DNA from: Actinernus sp. WN-2022 | Lineage: Eukaryota > Cnidaria > Anthozoa > Actiniaria > Actinernidae | Direction: 5' to 3' | DNA: 64,000 nucleotides | Assembly: GCA_030867875.1 (NCBI GenBank) | Contig: JAOWCC010000936.1 | Span: forward strand, 78,277,032-78,341,031 | Shown here: piece by piece, positions 22,066 to 32,016 of the stretch | How the letters are laid out: every line of letters begins with the position of its first letter | Position numbering within the stretch: position 1 is the stretch's first letter | Notes under the pieces: generated by a model | The model's input: the letters and a program-made list of their open reading frames with translations, nothing else | Databases searched by the model: none | What the model was told of the DNA's origin: nothing | Translations under genes and position numbers: made by a program

Positions 22066-22191
22066 GAATCAGAGGAAAGTGAAGAAGAAGAAGGGCTTAG
22101 TGAAGAAGAGCAAAAGAAAACAGAAGGATATAAATTGTTAATGACATGCTTTCATACAATCCTTGGGAAGAAACCTCTAACCACAAGCTAG
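22066..22191 (+). CDS. Terminal coding exon of the unrecognised host gene
   Basis: Acceptor TTTTGACAG precedes a 42-codon exon ending in TAG at 22189-22191. It encodes an acidic stretch (ESEESEEEEGLSEEEQKK) followed by YKLLMTCFHTILGKKPL. Phase 0 agrees with the exon at 21837. The complete model (10037-10195, 21837-21902, 22066-22191) gives a 116-residue protein, basic at the N-terminus and acidic near the C-terminus, compatible with a nuclear adaptor. I do not recognise it. Confidence 0.6.
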   Translation, partial: ESEESEEEEGLSEEEQKKTEGYKLLMTCFHTILGKKPLTTS

Positions 22192-22790
22192 CCCTGACAA
22201 TATTAATGACAATATGTACATCCACGTTTGAGTGGTGAACTACAGTATGTTCCCAATTAATCTGTGCACTGTCAGATACATTTGTTCTTGAATCGTTTAT
22301 TTTACAACTTTCTCCAGTCTTAAGTTGTTATTTTGTTGCACAGACTAACTGTTTACAGGCTACTTGCTAATCTTGCTTCACATTCCTTTGTACTCTCGTT
22401 TAAACATGAAAAGACCATGAATTACATTTTAGTTGTACAAAGGTAGTGGACATATGTGTACATAATGTTTATAAATTTGTATATGTAGAAAAATGGAACA
22501 AAGGATATCAAATTATCAGTAATTATTATGTATATTATACAGCTAGCGTTGAGTTAATGCTGTTATGGAAACTAAACCATTCCATTTAGTGTAAATCTTG
22601 TAACTTTTATTCCAAAACTAAATATTACATATGTATCACATTTAGCAACTGTTGCTCCTGGATCATTAATGGGAAGTTAAAATAGTTTAGATGCGTTTTG
22701 TGAAAATACCGTATTCTCTTTTTTTTTAAGGTGAAAGTATACAAGTTAAACATTGAATATTTGTTAATAAAAGACTATACATTCACTGCG
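22192..22790 (+). other. Probable 3' UTR with polyadenylation signal
   Basis: A 0.6-kb AT-rich, repeat-free stretch follows the stop codon and ends with AATAAAA at 22766-22772. This is the only run near the gene free of obvious transposons. Confidence 0.5.
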
Positions 22791-22909
22791 TTCAAACGAA
22801 TGTAAATTATTTACCCATTAAATCCCTTGTGATACCAACAAGATACAACAGGTCATATGATGGTTGGATTCATTGTTTGCGGATCCAACAGAACTATACC
22901 GCAATAATA

Positions 22910-23355
22910 CAGTAAACACCCGCATGTAAGAACCTGGTTTTTAAGAACCTGTTAGGCTAAGATTGCTCCATTAGACTCCCTTTACATAAGAACCTATTTT
23001 AGCCTAAAATTTGAAACGGGTTCTTATTTTAAAATATATTTAGAAATTTGAATCTGATGAAAATAAATAAAACAAGTTCTAGTTTTTGTTCTGGATATTT
23101 CATAGGTAAAAAGGGTATACAATACAGTTTTAATTTTTTAAAGAGTGAAGCCTTTTACATGTAATTAATTTTTTTTTTTTGTATAAACAGTTTGTCGTAT
23201 CAATATTTTTCAAACAACAATTACATTTTTTACTTAAGAAAATAAGAACCTGTTTAAGAACCTAAATAGCCTAACTTTCCACTAAGCACCAATTTTATAT
23301 GAACCTCTTTAGGCTAAGTTGAAAAAACCAGGTTCTTACATGCGGGTGTTTACTG
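22910..23355. mobile_element. MITE with TA target duplication
   Basis: The ends CAGTAAACACCCGCATGTAA (22910) and TTACATGCGGGTGTTTACTG (to 23355) are perfect inverse copies, flanked by TA at 22908-22909 and 23356-23357. AAGAACCTG and TAGGCTAA motifs are repeated inside both ends. This fits Tc1/mariner-type mobilisation. Confidence 0.85.
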
Positions 23356-23499
23356 TATGCGTAAGGAAGGACATACGTTGCATCATTTCTCGGACGCGAA
23401 TTCTTTATCGCAATTATCAAATGTCTAGATGTAGAGTCGTTTTCAGTTATTGTGGTGATAGGACCTATTTTGGCTGTATCATATACGTTGCATATTGGG

Positions 23500-23597
23500 T
23501 AGGGAGGGCCGGATGGGAAAATATTTGGCTTGAGGTGGGAACGTACGACAAAATGACCGAGCTGAGAGCCAAATATTTTCTCTTCCGGCCCGACCTA
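23500..23597. repeat. Short foldback element
   Basis: GGGCCGGATGGGAAAATATT at the left pairs with AATATTTTCTCTTCCGGCCC at the right, with TA at both tips. Non-coding. Confidence 0.65.
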
Positions 23598-23774
23598 ATT
23601 CGGTAAAAAAAATTTTTTATCATATGACCAAATTTTTTTGTAGAACAAACGGCAAGAAAAAAAATGTGCAGGGACGGACAGCTTTTTCCGGCCCGCTCAC
23701 GCATGCACGTCCGGCACGTAAATGTTCTGAAAGGGAAGAGCGCGCGCGGGGCCGTACGGGTCGGATGATAATAA

Positions 23775-23900
23775 TGCGGGTAGCCGCGGCCATCCCGAGG
23801 GGGCGACCCACGGGCAACCCAGGGGCTTAGCAGGGGATTTGTAGCAAAAACATGCCCCACACGCGGGGCATTAGAGCGCTTTTGCATTTTCGTCAAAATA
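23775..23900. mobile_element. Left end of a second Harbinger-like family
   Basis: Begins TGCGGGTAGCCGCGGCCATC after TAA (23772-23774). The inverse of this end, GATGGCCGCTGATACCCGCA, closes at 52718 followed by TAA, 29 kb away, so they are ends of two separate copies. The matching right end of this copy is not visible. Confidence 0.55.
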
Positions 23901-24277
23901 CCCCGGGGACATACCCACAATTCCTATCGGTCTCAGATTGACCATTTCAGATCTTCCATTGTCAACGTTTATTGAAATAGGTGTATACACACTAGCCTGC
24001 GAAACAGGCCCTCGGGACACCGCGGCAAAACGTATTGCGCACGCGCGGCCTCCAACTTCCTGTCCTGTTCTCTTCTCTGTTGAAACCATTTAGTTTTGTC
24101 AACAACAAACGTTTCCGGCCTGGTATTTTGAAAAAGTTAAGGTGGAGAAGTAAAAGTTAAGCCTCAAAAGTTCAACATAAGGAGTTTATTGTTTATTCTA
24201 TCTCCTGTCTTTTGCACCCCATGCTTTCCTGCTTGCACCCGTGTTGAAAATCACGAGCGAAGTTGTGCTTACGAGTT

Positions 24278-24392
24278 ATGGAGTCTTGCTGCTTTGCTAG
24301 TGCGGTATTAGAAAACCGCGAGTCTTGCGAATGCTGTGAATGGGAAAGACATAAAGGAACAGTGGATCATCGTCAAGCAAGAGAATGCCAAG
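24278..24392 (+). CDS. Possible first exon of an unrecognised gene
   Basis: ATG at 24278 opens a Cys- and Glu-rich 38-codon segment (CECCEWERHKG) ending at the donor-like CAAG/GTAAAC (24393). The upstream 150 bases look like a UTR. No acceptor or downstream exon in frame is convincing, and the frame continuing past the donor to 24847 passes through apparent repeat DNA. I treat it as a lead only. Confidence 0.25.
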
Positions 24393-24849
24393 GTAAACTG
24401 TATTCCTTGACTAAAGAACTCATCAGAGACGTTCTTGTGTTTGCCATGCCAGATGATTATATGCAGATAACAATTAAAATCAACAACTTAAATTTAGGGC
24501 TAACACTCGAATTTATACCCAAGGAATCTCTGTCTAGCGCGGTATTAAACTCGGATTCAATAATATTATTACTAGCTCTTTCTGAAACCCACCTGCTCTT
24601 ATTTTTAGAGATTCACCAGCACCCTAATTACTCGGGCCAGGCCTTCGGCTGGCTCGAGTCAGAAATCGCAAGTTTTTATCTTTTATTTTTTGTGTCGAGA
24701 TTTTGCGCCGTCAACCAATCAGATTTCGACTGGTCACGTGACACGTACGTTGCGCCAGCATTTTATGGCGGCGAGTGGGAGTTTAGTTTTGACTTAGCAA
24801 AACCTTTACTATCAGCTGTTTTGTGTGTAAACCAAAGGTTCCTTTAAGT

Positions 24850-27560
24850 GCAATACCAAGATTTTTGTCTTTTCTAAAGCTGAGAGGTGTTTCACCGGCT
24901 TTGGACGGGAATTTATCACATATCCAGATCCACTCAAGTCCACTCGTGACATAGATGGCTAAGATCTGATCACTGAACACTAATAGGACTGAGACAACAG
25001 TTTGTAAATGTAAGTAGCTAAACTGAACATGATAACTTTTATACCAATTGACTGTGGTTGTGTTGTTATTCATTGTTATTAACCTCTTGGAAAGTATAGT
25101 AGAAATGACCCGATTTCTCAGTTCTCGATCTGACAGGGTCCTTTTAAAATATTATATGCACATGTTTTTATAAATTCGGGAACGAAAATCTAGCAGGATA
25201 TGGCGTGAACTCTACCCTGGGTACCAGAGGTTCTCACTTCGCAAAGCTTAGGCACGAAGCTTTTCCACCGACGAGCGAAGCGACGCTTGCTCCTCGACAC
25301 TTTATCCTCGCTTCGCGTCACGCAGTTTTTTGTTTGCCGACGATTGATACAAACGGGCTTCAAACTCCGGCTTTGTCTTCATCTTATTTTTCTGGACAGC
25401 ACAGAAGACCTTGAAATTACCGTTCAATAAATCTACCTTATTTATCCTAAAGAAACTTTTGATTTTATATACCCTCGAAGAAGGAATTTATTTTACTTTC
25501 TTCACTTCGCCTTCTCTTTTCCGTTAACAATAGGAAATGGACAATCTGAAATCTACAATCTGAAATCTACAATGAACCTAAAATGTTTACCGTCTCGTTT
25601 TTCTCGGCCAATGGAAATCGAGATACCGTGGTGCTGTAATCGTTTCGGCAGCAGAGGTAAGGAGTCGGGTTAAACTTTTCGAAACGAGCAATAGTATTGG
25701 CCTACCCAACAATAGAAAACAGCCTAGTGTTACCCTCTTTAAATAGTTATTTTCCAAGTGGTTTACATGCATGAAATCAACACACAATATTTTATTAAAC
25801 ATTAGGGACTAGTCAAAAACTAGCAGGGGAGATGCAGGGGGGGTCTTGCCAGTCAGCAAAAAAACAGCCTCACAAACTCTGTTAAAGTAAGCTAAATTAT
25901 AGAGTTTTCAAAAATTTGCCATTCCTTCAGTTTTAAAGATATGAACCTAAAACTTGGGCTTTTTACTAATTTTGGCTTGCTCTTGTCCTGCAAAGGGCCT
26001 ATTATCAGTAAAACTTCGTAATTAGAAGCTCCCGCAAGGGACCATGACCACCTTTGGAGGTTGAGAATTGGAAGAAGGTGGAAAATAGCATTTACAAACA
26101 GGTTTTGTTAATAACACTACCATGCAATCTCATACAAGTGCCTTTAAATATATGAATTAAGATTTGTTTGCCATCTAGTACAACCATGTGATAGCAATCA
26201 TGTAAATTATCACAAGCATGAGTAGTGAATCAATTATCCTGCTCCCTAGCACAAACCATTAGGGCACCCAACAAAGTTTTCAGTTAAAAAGCTGTTCGGG
26301 AGAGTAAGTTAGCCTAAAGCTTTCGGGTTTGAAAAAAATGTCCCTATAAAATTGTTTTCTGAAATACTGGCTAGAAAATTTGTTTTCAATCCCTAGAAAA
26401 TTATAGAATACAAGCATATATGTGAGTTAAACTAGAAGTAATCATAGATTATCAAAGTGCGTTCAACATATTTTTACAAGAGAAAGGACTGGGCTTCCTG
26501 TGGTAACACAAAAGGCTGAAAGATTGCTGCAATGATGTGGACAGTGTAAATAATCCTGATTAAAAATGCTTGTTTTTAACTAATTTTGAATGTATTGACT
26601 TATATGTTAATATAAAAGTAATTATCTTTGTGTAACATTAAATCATCGGATGCAATGCTTATGTGGCTATATGTACATGACTTGTGTGTTTCATGTGGTT
26701 ATCATTCATTTGAGCATTCGTAGCACATTTTGCAGTGTGGTATACAGTGTAAAGCAATAGTTGGAGTTAGTGTAGAACACAATCAACCCTATAGCTAGCT
26801 ACAGCTATTCAGATGTGTATAAACTGCATTCAATTAATCATTCATGTTCACTATTTATCACTGGTCTTGTGTTGCCACATGTATATTTTCTCAAACACAT
26901 GTAACAAACATGGCTGCAATTTGCTTTCTGCTTTCCATGGAAGTTCTCATCACAGGCACCGTGTAAAATAGGATTCTTTTTACATGACTAATATTATATT
27001 CTTATTATATGGCTTCTCTGGAGACAAAGAATCACAATTCTTCTTCAAAAGAATTTATATATGTAACTCTTGTAAAAAGAATCTAAAGTAATTTATTCTT
27101 CTCTCAAAGCCAGGCTAAAAATATTGCAAGTGTAAAATACTTTTTTTAATCGAACCTGCAAAGTTGTACCAACTATTCCTTGTTGAAATTCCATATGGCC
27201 CGAGTAAAGGCTGGTACAGCCTCTTGTTAATATCTAAATTAGATATATATTTTATTTAGTTAGTACCTTAAGTTACACTTGTGCACCTATACACTATGCA
27301 TAGGCAAGTATAGCTAGCACTCTTCCAGTATTTAGTTCATACTTGTTGGAAGTTCACATTCTAAGTTCTTAGTTTGACAGTGTGGGTACAGACCAGGAAC
27401 TCGGTGGTCTGATACTCTTCAAAGCAACTTCTGACATTTTTTAACCACCACTTTATTAAATACAAAACAGGTGCATGAGAACTAGCATATATACAGGCAA
27501 CCACATTTTGACATACTAGTAACGTGCTTGTGTATTAGCAATAGCAGATAATATTATTAT
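24850..27560. other. Stretch without recognisable genes
   Basis: Contains a MITE-like fragment TACCCTGGGTACCAGAGG near 25213 with GC-rich GAGCGAAGCGACGC motifs, a short ATCTGAAATCTACA duplication near 25545-25575, the inverted repeat copy B (26400-26850) and a GGCCCGAGTAAAGGC... hairpin near 27197 that recurs at 49516. Otherwise AT-rich DNA in which I see nothing. Confidence 0.5.
26400..26850 (-). repeat. Dispersed repeat, copy B (inverted relative to 13655-14216)
   Basis: The reverse complement aligns with copy A across several blocks, including AGTAATCATAGATTATCAAA, CCACATCATTGCAGCAATC-type sequence, GCCACATAAGCAT and CACATCTGAATAGC. The two copies lie 12.7 kb apart in opposite orientation. 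Confidence 0.65.
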
Positions 27561-27753
27561 TAGTTGCGTCAACAAATAGCAGTTTCAGCGGTATTGACCC
27601 GATTGCCTCACTTCGATACATGTAATAATGAAGCACATTTAGGACCATGATTATCACAGGTCTCTTGTGAAGCACCATTGAAACCATCATTCATGTGAGG
27701 CATTTGGGTCAATTAATACCGCTGAAACTGCTATTCACAGATGCAACTGTAAT
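27559..27753. mobile_element. MITE with 50-bp inverted arms
   Basis: TAGTTGCGTCAACAAATAGC at the left pairs with GCTATTCACAGATGCAACT at the right. The arms continue through AGTTTCAGCGGTATTGACCC and its complement. Non-coding. Confidence 0.75.
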
Positions 27754-28394
27754 ATAAGCTATTGCAAGCAGCACCTGAATTCATACTTATTACTCGGGCT
27801 GCCTGTGGCAGCGCCGAGTCTTAAAATGCAAGTCGTTTTTTTGTTTTTTTTTATTCAGTGTAGCACGCGATCTGCGCATGCGTTAAAGGTCAAATTCACA
27901 CCAATCAGATTGCACTGTGCTGGTCACGCAACAATCGCCGGGTTAATTTATTTAATACATACTTGAATACAGTAAAATCAAGATGGTGTACTTGACGGAC
28001 GGCTGTACGTAGCGGTCGAACATAGGCTAGTTTGAGGTACGTTTGGTAGGTTTTATGCCATATTTCATTTTACTTTCGGTCATAGTACATACCAGTGCAA
28101 ACACCGTGATCGGTAGGCTAACACTAAAATAAAATTGACCGTTTTTTTGGCCGGTTTACCGATCTCGTATAAAGACTTGTGTACGTTATACTATACAAGA
28201 CTGAATAGCTGATTTATAACGAAATATAGCGAAATATAGCGATTTACTAGCAAATATATATACTGTGGTTGAGCTGTACTCTATCGAAGTGTGAAAACAT
28301 CTCAATTCCTGAACTGTGAGAGCAACGTTAACAGTATACACGAACTGACGAAGGCAGAAATATACACATTCCGCACAGAATTACAGGGAGAATT

Positions 28395-29105
28395 ATGATG
28401 AGACAAGCACTATTCAACTCTGAAGGTAAACTTAAGTTTAAATTAAAGATTTACTTTGGTCTTTTATTGTGGATTACTGTGTATGATTGTAATGTGAGTA
28501 ATCTGTACAGGGTGTTCATGCTCAAAGATATTATAGTATTCTGTACGTTGTGTTTTGTAACAGCGATTATCTGTTGGAATTTGACGAAGCTTTGCCTGGG
28601 AATGATCTTAATCTTATGGGAAATGCAACTTGTATATATCTTAAATATCAACAAAACATCCGGATCGGAGGCTGAAGAAATGGTGAACATAAATTTATAT
28701 GAACACAAAGTGGATAAACAGCTTAAAGAAGACTGTAGATCTCGCTACGCGAAATTCATTGCTAGTACTAGTTGTACTGAGAAATTTAAAAGGAGAAAAC
28801 ATGTCAGATCGGAGCCTGAAGAAATGGTAAACATAATTGTATATGAACACAAAGTGGTCAATCAGCTTAAAGAGGACTGTAGATCTCGCTATGCTAAATT
28901 CATTGCTAGTACTAGTTGTACTCAGAAATGTAAAAGGAGAAAACATGTCAGGTCACGTGAACCAAGTCGTCTGCCACTGAAAGGTCTCCCTTACCAAAAT
29001 TTGTTATACAAAATGTATACATTATTTATACAAAAAGTATACATCATGATGTATACATTTTGTATACTTAATTCATTAATAGGTATAGTCGTATTGTATA
29101 CATAA
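28395..29105 (+). CDS. Unrecognised ORF with a tandem 48-residue duplication and membrane-like N-terminus
   Basis: A 236-codon frame. Residues 10-80 are hydrophobic with two possible membrane segments (LLLWITVY... and IIVFCTLCFVTAIICW). Two 48-residue units follow (DNA 28663-28806 and 28807-28950), each with EEMVNI, YEHKV, QLKEDCRSRYAKFIASTSC and KRRKHVRS. The last 50 residues read into the GTATAC array and are unlikely to be native. A donor-like GAAG/GTAAAC at about 28423 means the N-terminal hydrophobic part could be intronic. The duplicated part is the most protein-like portion. Family unknown; it may belong to the Helentron or to a captured host gene. Confidence 0.4.
   Translation: MMRQALFNSEGKLKFKLKIYFGLLLWITVYDCNVSNLYRVFMLKDIIVFCTLCFVTAIICWNLTKLCLGMILILWEMQLVYILNINKTSGSEAEEMVNINLYEHKVDKQLKEDCRSRYAKFIASTSCTEKFKRRKHVRSEPEEMVNIIVYEHKVVNQLKEDCRSRYAKFIASTSCTQKCKRRKHVRSREPSRLPLKGLPYQNLLYKMYTLFIQKVYIMMYTFCILNSLIGIVVLYT
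28663..28950 (+). repeat. 144-bp tandem duplication in the coding frame
   Basis: Two copies of 144 bp that keep the reading frame, with few mismatches (for example GGAGGCTGAAG versus GGAGCCTGAAG). The length is a multiple of three, so the frame is preserved. Confidence 0.85.
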
Positions 29106-29560
29106 TGTATACAATGTATACATTTTACATATACTATTTGGAACTAATGTCAACAAAAAATGTATACAAAATGTATACAACACAAAACAAGATGTATACA
29201 AAAAGTATACATCATGATGTATACATTTTGTATACTAAATGCATTAATAGGTATATAGTCATGTATACAAAATGTATACAATGTATACATTTTACATATA
29301 CTATTTGGAACTAATGTATACAAAATGTATACAACACAAAACAAAATGTATACGAAATGTATACATCATGTTGTATACATTTTGTATACTAAATTCATTA
29401 TTAGGTATATAGTCATGTATACAAAATGTATACATTTATAAATGGAGGGGCTCAGTTTTGATGTATACATAAAGTATACATTATTTGGGGCTTGTATACA
29501 CCAAAATATCACTTTTGCAGGCTTAAAACTTATGACAGTATACAAAATGTATACAATACA
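28985..29560 (-). repeat. GTATAC palindrome array 1
   Basis: I counted about 29 GTATAC hexamers in under 600 bp, many as pairs GTATAC-N5-GTATAC (N5 is ATTTT, AAAAT or AAAAA), so paired centres are 11 bp apart, with some N3 pairs. The outer edge (CTCCCTTACCAAAAT, 28988-29002) is the reverse complement of the outer edge of array 2 (ATTTTGGTAAGGGAG, about 33891-33905), placing the two arrays in inverted orientation. Confidence 0.9.
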
Positions 29561-30437
29561 GTTTAATATGGTTATAATTATGGTATATTCTCTACACTTT
29601 TCTAAGTTGGGAATAGTTTATAACATTCTAAGCTATTTCATTCAAAAATAATTGGAGGAACAAGTTCAATACAGTATTCTTATACATTGTAACAACACAT
29701 CATTGTTCATGAAGTGAAAAATACATCGCAACACAATTTAAAGACATAGTAAATATTACATGTTTCACAATTTAAGTAGATTAAACCACTCTAGTTAGTG
29801 ATATTACAAATATTGAGTAGCTTTGTTAATCTCATTACATAATTTGTGATGAATACATTAGCTGCGTCCAGGTGAAAATGGCAGGTAGGATCCTGGCCAT
29901 CCCATGTGAGATCCCAACGTTGTCCCAGTTGGGATCCCACATGGGATGGCCGGGATCCCATCTTGCATCCCAACAGGGATTTTGGAACGATTTCCCACCT
30001 GGGATCCCACACAGGATCCCACCATGAACTGGGATCCCAGCCAAAACCTGGTATAAACTTCATCCCACCTAGCATCCCAACATGGATTTTTGAACGATTT
30101 CCCAACTGGGATTTTACCCCCACCTTGCATATTCAGTTGATCCTAGCTGTCATTCGACCTATGCTGGATCCCACTTGAGATAACAGATACTTAACAGGAT
30201 TGGCAGCCTGGTAATAAATTATATACCAGTAGTGAATGGCATAGGCCCTTCTATACATTTGTAGCCACTATAATTATAAGCTCTTATGGTATGATTAAAC
30301 CCCTGGCTAGACTGGTAACATAAAATCTAAATAACTAACTTGCTATTATAAATTATTTAATGTCCATTCGATTACATACATGTAGCCTCATCTATAGTGT
30401 ACTGGCTCACAAAAACTGAATCCACATAATTTCTAGC
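29561..30437. repeat. Non-coding stretch with GGGATCCCA cluster
   Basis: From 29878 to 30180 the self-complementary motif GGGATCCCA and its variants (GGGATGG, CATCCCA, GATTT) recur every 15-30 bases. A smaller cluster of related GGGATT/CCAGGATCCC motifs is at 32660-32770. The rest is AT-rich with nothing recognised. Apparent frames through the cluster are by-products of the repeat. Confidence 0.6.
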
Positions 30438-30514
30438 TCATGTACTTGATCTGATTAGCAATTGATAGACCTCTTCTTCTTGTTCAAGCACTTGCAAGTC
30501 ATCAAGTGCTGTGC
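30438..30514 (-). CDS. Possible terminal exon of the leftward gene
   Basis: On the minus strand, acceptor CTATCATAG precedes an exon encoding TALDDLQVLEQEEEVYQLLI and ending RSST with TGA at 30438-30440. The acidic coiled-coil-like content is protein-like. It could be the last exon of the gene starting at 31784, but the first exon ends in phase 0 and this frame needs one base from before, so at least one further exon would be required. Confidence 0.35.
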
Positions 30515-30921
30515 CTATGATAGAAGACAGTAAGATGTTATAATTTACTGAATACGAGGGATGTATGTAGCAAGTTATTTTCCAAAATTGCATACATATA
30601 GTATTCATAGAACACATACTGTTCGAAAAGATTGTAATGTAATGAAGTGAAATATCCCTTAAAAAGTAAAATTTTACTTCTGTCAAGTTTTCAGGTGATT
30701 TTTTATTTCCGAACTAGCCCTAGCTATAAACTACATGTAATATTAAAGTGAAATTCCATACATAATTTATTTCACAATGTCCACCAATTTACAGACGAAA
30801 ACTCGAAGAATTTTTAACTATTGACTAAATTTGTTTGAATTGCATGTATAAACACGTGAAAAAGCAATATTGTACAAAGTGAAATTTCAGTTAAAAATAA
30901 TTAATTACAAATATCACTGAT

Positions 30922-31415
30922 AATGCATGTATCAATGTTAAGCCACAGGGAGGGGGGGGGGTTCTCGGGCAGATATACGGCATTTGATCAATCTTGGCCT
31001 TCCCACCCTGGGGAATTCGAATACAAGCTTTGCCCCAGGGTGTGGACATTTGAATTCGAACGGTTGAGGACTGTGTCCTAATCTATTGTTTCCTGAGTCG
31101 CCATCTTGGATGTTGGAAGGTATGAATTTCAAAAATGCGTTTTCATCTGTTTTCATTAAGTTAAAAAGAACGCTTCACATTTATTTGGGATCACCTCCAG
31201 TTCCCCCATTGTTTCAGCTGTATATAATATATATAGTTTAAGGAGGAATTTCGATGCCACAGGTGGGGCAATTTGATCACAATTGACAATTTTTCTTTAC
31301 CCAGGGTGGGGAATTTGACCAAAAATTCTAGAAAAAAGTCAAATGCCGCAATCTGCCCGACCCCCCCCCCCCCCCCCCCCCCCCACCTCCCTCCGGCTTA
31401 ACATTGACACATGCA
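30922..31415. mobile_element. MITE with G/C homopolymer tracts
   Basis: The left end ATGCATGTATCAATGTTAAG continues GCCACAGGGAGG, a G-run and GGGCAGATATACGGCATTTG. The right end is the inverse: CAAATGCCGCAATCTGCCC, a C-run of more than 20 (about 31361-31384), then GGCTTAACATTGACACATGC. Two TTTGACC/GGGTGGGGAATTTGA-like blocks are repeated inside. Homopolymer lengths are likely unreliable in assembly. Confidence 0.7.
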
Positions 31416-31724
31416 TAATTATTCAGTCTTTATAAAAGTACTACTGTTCGAAGAGAGTGAAAATATCTCACTACACGACGAGATTTTGATCGATCCTTTT
31501 GCTAAAAGACCAAAAGATTCACTCTACACTCTACATAAACTTGATAAACTTTTTATGTGGATTTGGTCATCAAAATGGATAAGGCAAAACCTTTCAAATT
31601 ATAATGAAAACCACGAGGAATGGTCGAACCATTCCAACAACAGCTGAACTAAAAGTATGATAACCTTGCGCGACATTCCTTTTTCTTGTTAACAATCCAC
31701 AACGATTGAATGATCACATCTTAC

Positions 31725-31784
31725 CTTTATAGTTTTCTTATCTCCCATGTGTTTTGAAAGGCCTTTGCTCAGTCTGGAAGCCAT
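31725..31784 (-). CDS. Probable first exon of a leftward unrecognised gene
   Basis: ATG at 31784-31782 opens a 20-codon exon, MASRLSKGLSKHMGDKKTIK, ending at a strong donor AAG/GTAAGA. The peptide is basic and amphipathic, so it could be an N-terminal targeting or nucleic-acid-binding segment. The upstream 100 bases are GC-rich with ATTCGGCGGCG, a promoter-like island shared with the rightward gene. Confidence 0.45.
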
Positions 31785-32016
31785 ATTATACAAGAGATCG
31801 CATGTCACGCCGCCGAATCGAAGTTGTTAGTTTTGAAAATGTGCGTTGTGCCCGCACAATTCAGGTCAGTGGACTTTAGATAAGCAATGCATCCTGGGAT
31901 CAGTTTACAGCCGCCATCTTTGTTTGTTGTTGAGAACTAGAGCTGGCCTGGAGTGCTTCATCTGAGGATTAATTGCGAAATAGTCTGGCTATATATTCGA
32001 GGAATCTAATACGCCA
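31785..32016. promoter_or_regulatory. Bidirectional promoter region
   Basis: A 232-bp interval between divergent start codons. It contains GCGTTGTGCCCGC, GCATCCTGGGA and AGCCGCCATCTTTG (the complement of a YY1-type AAGATGGCGGC), and no TATA box. It is transposon-free, in contrast to its surroundings. Confidence 0.45.

Noticed and set aside
24783..25073. 96-codon minus-strand frame with LEWIWICDKFPSKAGETP
   Set aside because: Looks protein-like, but it has no start context or splice partner and seems to continue a repeat. Left unassigned.
28985..29560. CRISPR-like array from regular repeats
   Set aside because: The repeats are six-base palindromes without uniform spacers, in a eukaryotic transposon context.
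29791..30178. Overlapping 70-110 codon frames on both strands
   Set aside because: All are translations of the GGGATCCCA repeat cluster.
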